From NCBI GenBank assembly GCA_015039365.1, contig WION01000255.1:1-64000 (forward strand): DNA of 64,000 bases. The letters are read 5' to 3'. A program made the translations under genes and the position numbers. Below the pieces are notes generated by a model. That model saw only the letters and a list, made by a program, of their open reading frames with translations. It was not told where the DNA came from and did not search any database. Below are positions 59,697-64,000 of the stretch, in pieces. Each line of letters opens with the position of its first letter. Positions within the stretch are counted from its first letter, which is position 1. The stretch is from Amanita rubescens. Lineage: Eukaryota; Basidiomycota; Agaricomycetes; Agaricales; Amanitaceae.

Positions 59697-60816
59697 AGGG
59701 TTTCAGTTATACGTATGTAAAGGCATGCTGTCCTCGTGTATGAGTGCTGGAAGAGAAACCTGAACGGAAGGCGAGGGCTACATGTGGCGTGTGGCTGGGG
59801 ACTTGATTAAACGGCGTGTTACGCGGGGTCGTTTAGCACGGCGGGTCCTTGTTGGGACCTATGACATCTCTCCTACGCGACCAAGTTTGCAAAGTATTGG
59901 GTCAATTTTTTGTCATATCTAACAGGTATTGCATATAACACTTACTACACACAAAACCACATGTACCGCGTGTAGGCTACGCGTGCAACTTCTTCGTGCG
60001 AATACTTCATTTTAGAAGTAGCGTAAGCTCTATAGGGGTAAGGTCCAGGCTCCTCGGGTCACCGTAATTTGGGTAACCACTACGATAACGGCTATTTTCG
60101 GGAGGGGATTCGCGCTGCAGGCTTCAAGATCTCGTGAGGCGGACTCGTGGCTGGTGGCGATGCAAGCTCGTGGTATGGGCGGCACTCTAGTACTTGAATC
60201 AGTCTCAGATCCATCGTTCCATACCAAGGTACAGACCTGCCTTCAAACGCGTCATCATGAGAAGTATGATGGTAACGGCCCTGCTCCTCATTTCTTCACC
60301 TTTTTCACCGGCAATTGATCCTGTGCTGCGGTCGACAATGAAGACGACACGTGTTCTAGGTCTCGTCCTTGACTCCAACCAATTGATTGTCGTCTCTAAA
60401 CTCCGTCCACGATGCGTCAGGTACTTGGCGGGTGAAATGTAGTGTGGAGTCCATGGTTATGGAGACCGCGACGGGCGTGTGAATGAACCTTCCAATGGCG
60501 GTCGTGGTTTCGTCTGGCTTGTGCCGTCCAAGGCCGGCTCTTTCTCGGTAGCCTTGAACAATGAAAAGAAAAGGCTGACCATATATGAACAGGTTCAAAG
60601 TCGTAAGATGTTGATCGCATCACGCTAGCGAGTCTAGGGACAATTTGAATAACGCGTCGGCCGGAGTTACCCACTTTGAATTGAAATTTGTGACACGTCA
60701 AACAGAGGTTCCTCCTCTGAGTTGTTATCGGGTGGTCGTAGGGCACAAGATTCAGTGAGCTTTTCCCGAATTCTGCAAATAAGCACGAGAATAACCTGGA
60801 CGACAGTTTTTTTGTT
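59697..60816. promoter_or_regulatory. CC-D upstream region, shared with CC-A
   Basis: 59700-60010 repeats the CC-A promoter region (GTCATATCTAACAGGTATTG; CACTTACTACAC). From 60010 to 60816 no gene is seen; the right part is the promoter of the esterase gene. Confidence 0.5.
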
Positions 60817-62407
60817 ATGATCGCCTCTTCTTCGCTTGCTGTGGTTCTGCTTCTCTCCCTCCACATATTCTTGCCAAGCGCAGCTGCACAATCTCAGACT
60901 GGCGGACAATGTACGTCATCCGCAATATTACTTACTCAAGCTGGCGTAGCCGACGATTGATGATTACCTCGGAAGGCGGTGGACAGGGCTGGACAGGACC
61001 GACGACATGCTTGACAGGGTACGTGATACACCATTTTAGTCTTCTGGATCTATGACTGATATAATGCCTCAGATCCATCTGTACCACTGTTGACGCGCGT
61101 TTGTAGAAATCGCTTGCTTCACGAGGCAGATCACTTATGCGAGCTCAGAATCTTCATTTTGCTTATCTCCGAAGCCTCGACCTAATTTCTGGTTTAGTTT
61201 GTGAGTAATACCTTTATATTGGTTCGACGACACTCAAGCTACTACAGTGGCGATTCCTACTCAGAGACTGGCTTCAAACCATCAAGAACTCTTCCCTCAA
61301 TTGGAAACCCATTAGGGAATCCTCCGTATCCCGGTTACACCGCTGTTGGAGGTGAAAATTGGGTCGACTTTCTAACAACGACTTACAACAACTCTTTGAT
61401 TCTCACTTATAACTTTGCATGGGGAGGCGCAACCATCGATGCGGAACTTGTGATACCAGGTCAAGGCATATCGTTGGTGAACGAAGTCAATACCTTCCTA
61501 AATAGGTTTTCCAGCAAGCCCCCGTCTACACCATGGCAAACCCATAATACATTGTTCTCGGTGTGGATCGGTATTAATGATATAGGATATTCGTATAACC
61601 AGGTTGATGATCTGGACACGTATGTACCGCCTCTTCATTTCGCTTTCTAATATGACTCACAACGGGCTTAGGTTTTCCGATGAACTGATGAACGCCTATT
61701 TTGAGCTAGTTGAGAAACTAGTCAGTTCCTCTTCTTCAGTAGCATCCCGCGATCTAACCATCCTCTAGTAGTAAGCCCATATAACAGACTATTAAGAAAT
61801 GATCTTACCCGTCCGCAGTCAAGCAGGAGCAAGGAACTACCTTTTCATTAATGTGCCCCCAATGGAGCGCAGCCCTAGCGTACGTAACGCAGTTACCTGC
61901 GGATGAAATAACATTAATTGATCCTGCATGTTTTCACAGTTCCTTGCGCGCCCTGTGTCAAACCAGTTACAAGAGAAGGCTTCTATCACCGCCTACAATA
62001 GCAGACTGCAAACAAGGATCAATTGGTTTTCGGGAAATCATAGTGATGTATACTAACTTTTACTCTCCGTAACCGCCTATCTGACCTAGGTATGCCTAGA
62101 TTCAGCTGTGGGAGTGGGATGCTCATGCTGCATTTACTGATATTCTCGATAATCCTACGGCTTATGGATTCAAAGATGCAACATCTTATGGTCATAACGA
62201 TCCCAAGTACTTTTGGAGGTAAACTTCACCTTCTAAAACAAATCGTCTATTGGGCTAACGACCTTTACAATAGTGGCGGTTACCATCCTAGTAGTATGTC
62301 ATGTCATTTTATCGGTTACGTCTAGGTCGCTCACATGTCATGCAGGTGCCGCACACAGTATTTTCGCAGAGGAGATTCGCGACGTCCTTTCTGGAAGCGT
62401 TTGGTGA
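60817..62407 (+). CDS. CE16-type GDSL acetylesterase with a damaged N-terminal CBM1
   Basis: The start ATG at 60817 opens a signal peptide (ASSSLAVVLLLSLHIFLPSA). An exon pair then encodes a cellulose-binding CBM1 (GQCGGQGWTGPTTCLTGSIC), but it runs into TAG after VDARL, so the end with its last Cys and aromatic residues is missing. The catalytic part is fully traceable: GDSYSETGF (Ser block), NPLGNPPYPGYTAVGGENW, TYNFAWGGATID, FSVWIGINDIG, AGARNYLFINVPP, NPTAYGFKDATSYG and GGYHPSSSAAHSIF with the catalytic His, ending SGSVW TGA at 62407. Introns keep phase throughout this part. CE16 enzymes are secreted and remove acetyl groups from hemicellulose oligomers. The link between CBM1 and esterase contains stops, so this is a recent pseudogene or has an unseen splice. 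Confidence 0.75.
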
Positions 62408-62731
62408 TTGCGATATTGCAGTTATATAGAGTACCCCGAGAGAATCATCGGAAGAAGGCACTCGCAATTATTATTATTACGTAAGATAGCGGATTAAATC
62501 TGTTAGGCGAGTTGCTGAACAACCATCTTACTCATCTTCTTCTCAGTATATGAACAACCTTCCCTTTGTGACTGCGATTACAGAATGGGTGCCGAAATAA
62601 AGCCTAATAGAGCCCGTCACCGGGCCGATGATAACCGCTCCGGATCATTACATGAACCCCTTGGAACCCATATGATAAGTACTGACTAAGTAAGGGACTC
62701 TTGCTCGGCTCTGCCAAGTCGTCGACTCCCA
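62408..62731 (+). other. Short intergenic spacer
   Basis: 3' flank of the esterase and promoter of the next gene; nothing else seen. Confidence 0.4.
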
Positions 62732-64000
62732 ATGTCGCCAAAGGATGTGCTGCCCGTACATCATGAAAACAGCCTGGCTGCACTTGGCACCAAGAAACTG
62801 CCTTCAACTCGCTCTATTTTGATATCAGTTGGTGTCGTCCTTCTTCTCCTTTGGCACTTTACCTTTCCAGATCACGGAATACTTGATCTACTATCCAACG
62901 AGTTTACCAGGCAAACAACCCCTTCAAATAATCCCATATTATTGATCAAAGCCCGTAAAGGGGCAGTCGCTTCGCAGAACAAGCTCTGTTCCGAGATTGG
63001 CGTCAACGTGCTCAAGGGAGGCGGAAACGCAGTGGATGCAGCCGTGAGCGCAGTCCTATGCATCGGCGTTGTCGGCATGTATTCGTCAGTGCGTTTATAT
63101 ATTATTTGCTACACTTCATAACCTCTATCTAGTTCAGGTATCGGTGGTGGGGGATTTATGACAGTACGAATCCCCAGAGGTTCAGGGGAGGCTTCAGAAG
63201 CTTGGACGATAGACTTTAGAGAAACTGCACCTCGTCTGGCGAACTGGACCATGTTTAATGATGATCCTTTATCCGCCATGTTCGGTGGCCTATCTGTCGG
63301 TGTCCCGGGGGAAATGCGTGGCCTTCAAGAAGCGCATCGTCGGTGGGGAAAGTTACCGTGGAAGAATCTTGTGGAGCCCAGCATTGCACTTGCGAAGGGT
63401 TGGAAAGTTGATAAAGAACTTGAGCGCCGCATACTAGTCAGTTCCTCTTCTTATCGCTTGATGATAACTGAGACAGACAAGTTGTATTCGGATTTTCTAT
63501 CGATCAATCCTGACTGGAGTTCCATTTTCGCTCCAAACGGCCGTCTACTAAAGGCGGGTAACGTCATAAGAAGAACTAATCTATCGCGAACTCTGTCGTA
63601 CATAGCTGAGCATGGACCGGACGCCTTTTACAAGGTCTGACTATACGTATCCTCACCGGGTCATGCTCACCTCTCCAAGGGTCACATTGCGGATTCAATC
63701 GTGAGAAAAGTACAGTCAACCGGGGGCATACTGTCTCATGCAGACCTTGAAGATTATCGCGTTAAAGTACAGCCTGCTTTGGAAGGATCATACCATGGGC
63801 GTAGAATCATGACGACACATGCCCCAACGTCTGGCCCAGGTAAAGTTGCTTCCGATGGGAGACTTTGTGAGATCTGGGACTCATCGACGATCAGTGCTGC
63901 TGCATATGTTGAATGTATTGGAGGACTTTGACTTGACCAACCACAACGGTCTCAATGTGCATAGAATGATAGAGGCAATCAAATTTGGGTTTGCCGCGCG
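62732..64000 (+). CDS. Gamma-glutamyltranspeptidase, 5' part
   Basis: Exons 62732-63084, 63133-63634, 63680 to about 63840, and a last exon running off the window. The N-terminus carries a signal anchor (ILISVGVVLLLLWHFTF). Family landmarks follow in order: KGAVASQNKLCSEIGVNVLK, GGNAVDAAVSAVLC, SSGIGGGGFMTVRIPRG, DFRETAP, GVPGEMRGLQEAHRRWGKLP, DWSSIFAPNGRLLKAGN, TLSYIAEHGPDAFYKG, and TTHAPTSGPVLLHMLN. The catalytic threonine of the small subunit lies beyond the right edge. The enzyme cleaves the gamma-glutamyl bond of glutathione, at the vacuole or cell surface in fungi, and matures by self-cleavage. No lesions in the visible half. Confidence 0.9.

Noticed and set aside
1..64000. CRISPR arrays, tRNA or rRNA genes, terminal repeats of transposons
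   Set aside because: None seen by eye; CRISPR is not expected in a fungal nuclear genome. A tRNA scan was not possible here.

Overview
The window is nuclear DNA of a filamentous basidiomycete, most likely an agaricomycete. Genes are broken by many GT-AG introns of about 43-60 nt, base composition is near 50% GC, and the recognisable families are typical of that group: a CBM1/CE16 acetylesterase, an HSPA12-type Hsp70-like protein, expanded tyrosine-kinase-like (TKL) kinases, and kinase-like orphan proteins. Family names come from remembered sequence patterns; no database search was run.

Layout. The left edge (1-6.6 kb, minus strand) holds conserved housekeeping-type genes: a RasGEF/PH-domain regulator and, head-to-tail with it, the 3' half of translation factor eIF3m. 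The right edge (60.8-64 kb, plus strand) holds a CE16 esterase with a damaged CBM1 and the 5' part of a gamma-glutamyltranspeptidase. The ~54 kb between them is an accessory island of lineage-specific and duplicated genes, many of them decayed.

Inside the island I see: three copies of an orphan kinase-like family (C1 6.7-9.5 kb, nonsense codon; C2 16.4-19.4 kb, intact over 14 exons; C3 44.7-47.7 kb, decayed); four TKL kinase copies (K1 and K2, tandem remnants at 10.6-12.05 kb; K3, intact at 12.6-14.3 kb; K4, minus strand at 42.5-44.1 kb, with its catalytic loop deleted); and a coiled-coil family with five members plus a remnant (CC-E 29.6-30.7 kb; CC-A 34.2-39.6 kb; CC-B 48.2-49.6 kb; CC-C 50.7-53.5 kb, broken; CC-D 56.6-59.7 kb; remnant at 19.8-20.1 kb). 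A tandem pair of cysteine-cluster/AT-hook proteins (20.9-23.2 kb), an HNH nuclease gene (23.6-24.8 kb), two small secreted proteins (26.9 and 55.3-55.8 kb), a multi-pass membrane protein (31.3-32.5 kb) and a truncated Hsp70-like gene (40.4-42.2 kb) complete the island.

How they relate. A C-family gene is twice followed by a convergent coiled-coil 3' end, so these travel as a duplicated block. The most interesting signal is a C-terminal tail shared by kinase K4 and the coiled-coil proteins CC-B and CC-C (an acidic GSF/S-ES segment, then ELL...LGK...RHQS), with a diverged form in CC-D. This physically links the kinase and coiled-coil families and suggests they belong to one system. CC-B, CC-C and CC-E also begin with a hydrophobic anchor, so a membrane-tethered coiled-coil scaffold working with kinases is a reasonable but unproven reading.

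Caution: several lesions are single-base frameshifts, which could be assembly errors. Lesions that are larger deletions, nonsense substitutions or truncations are safer.
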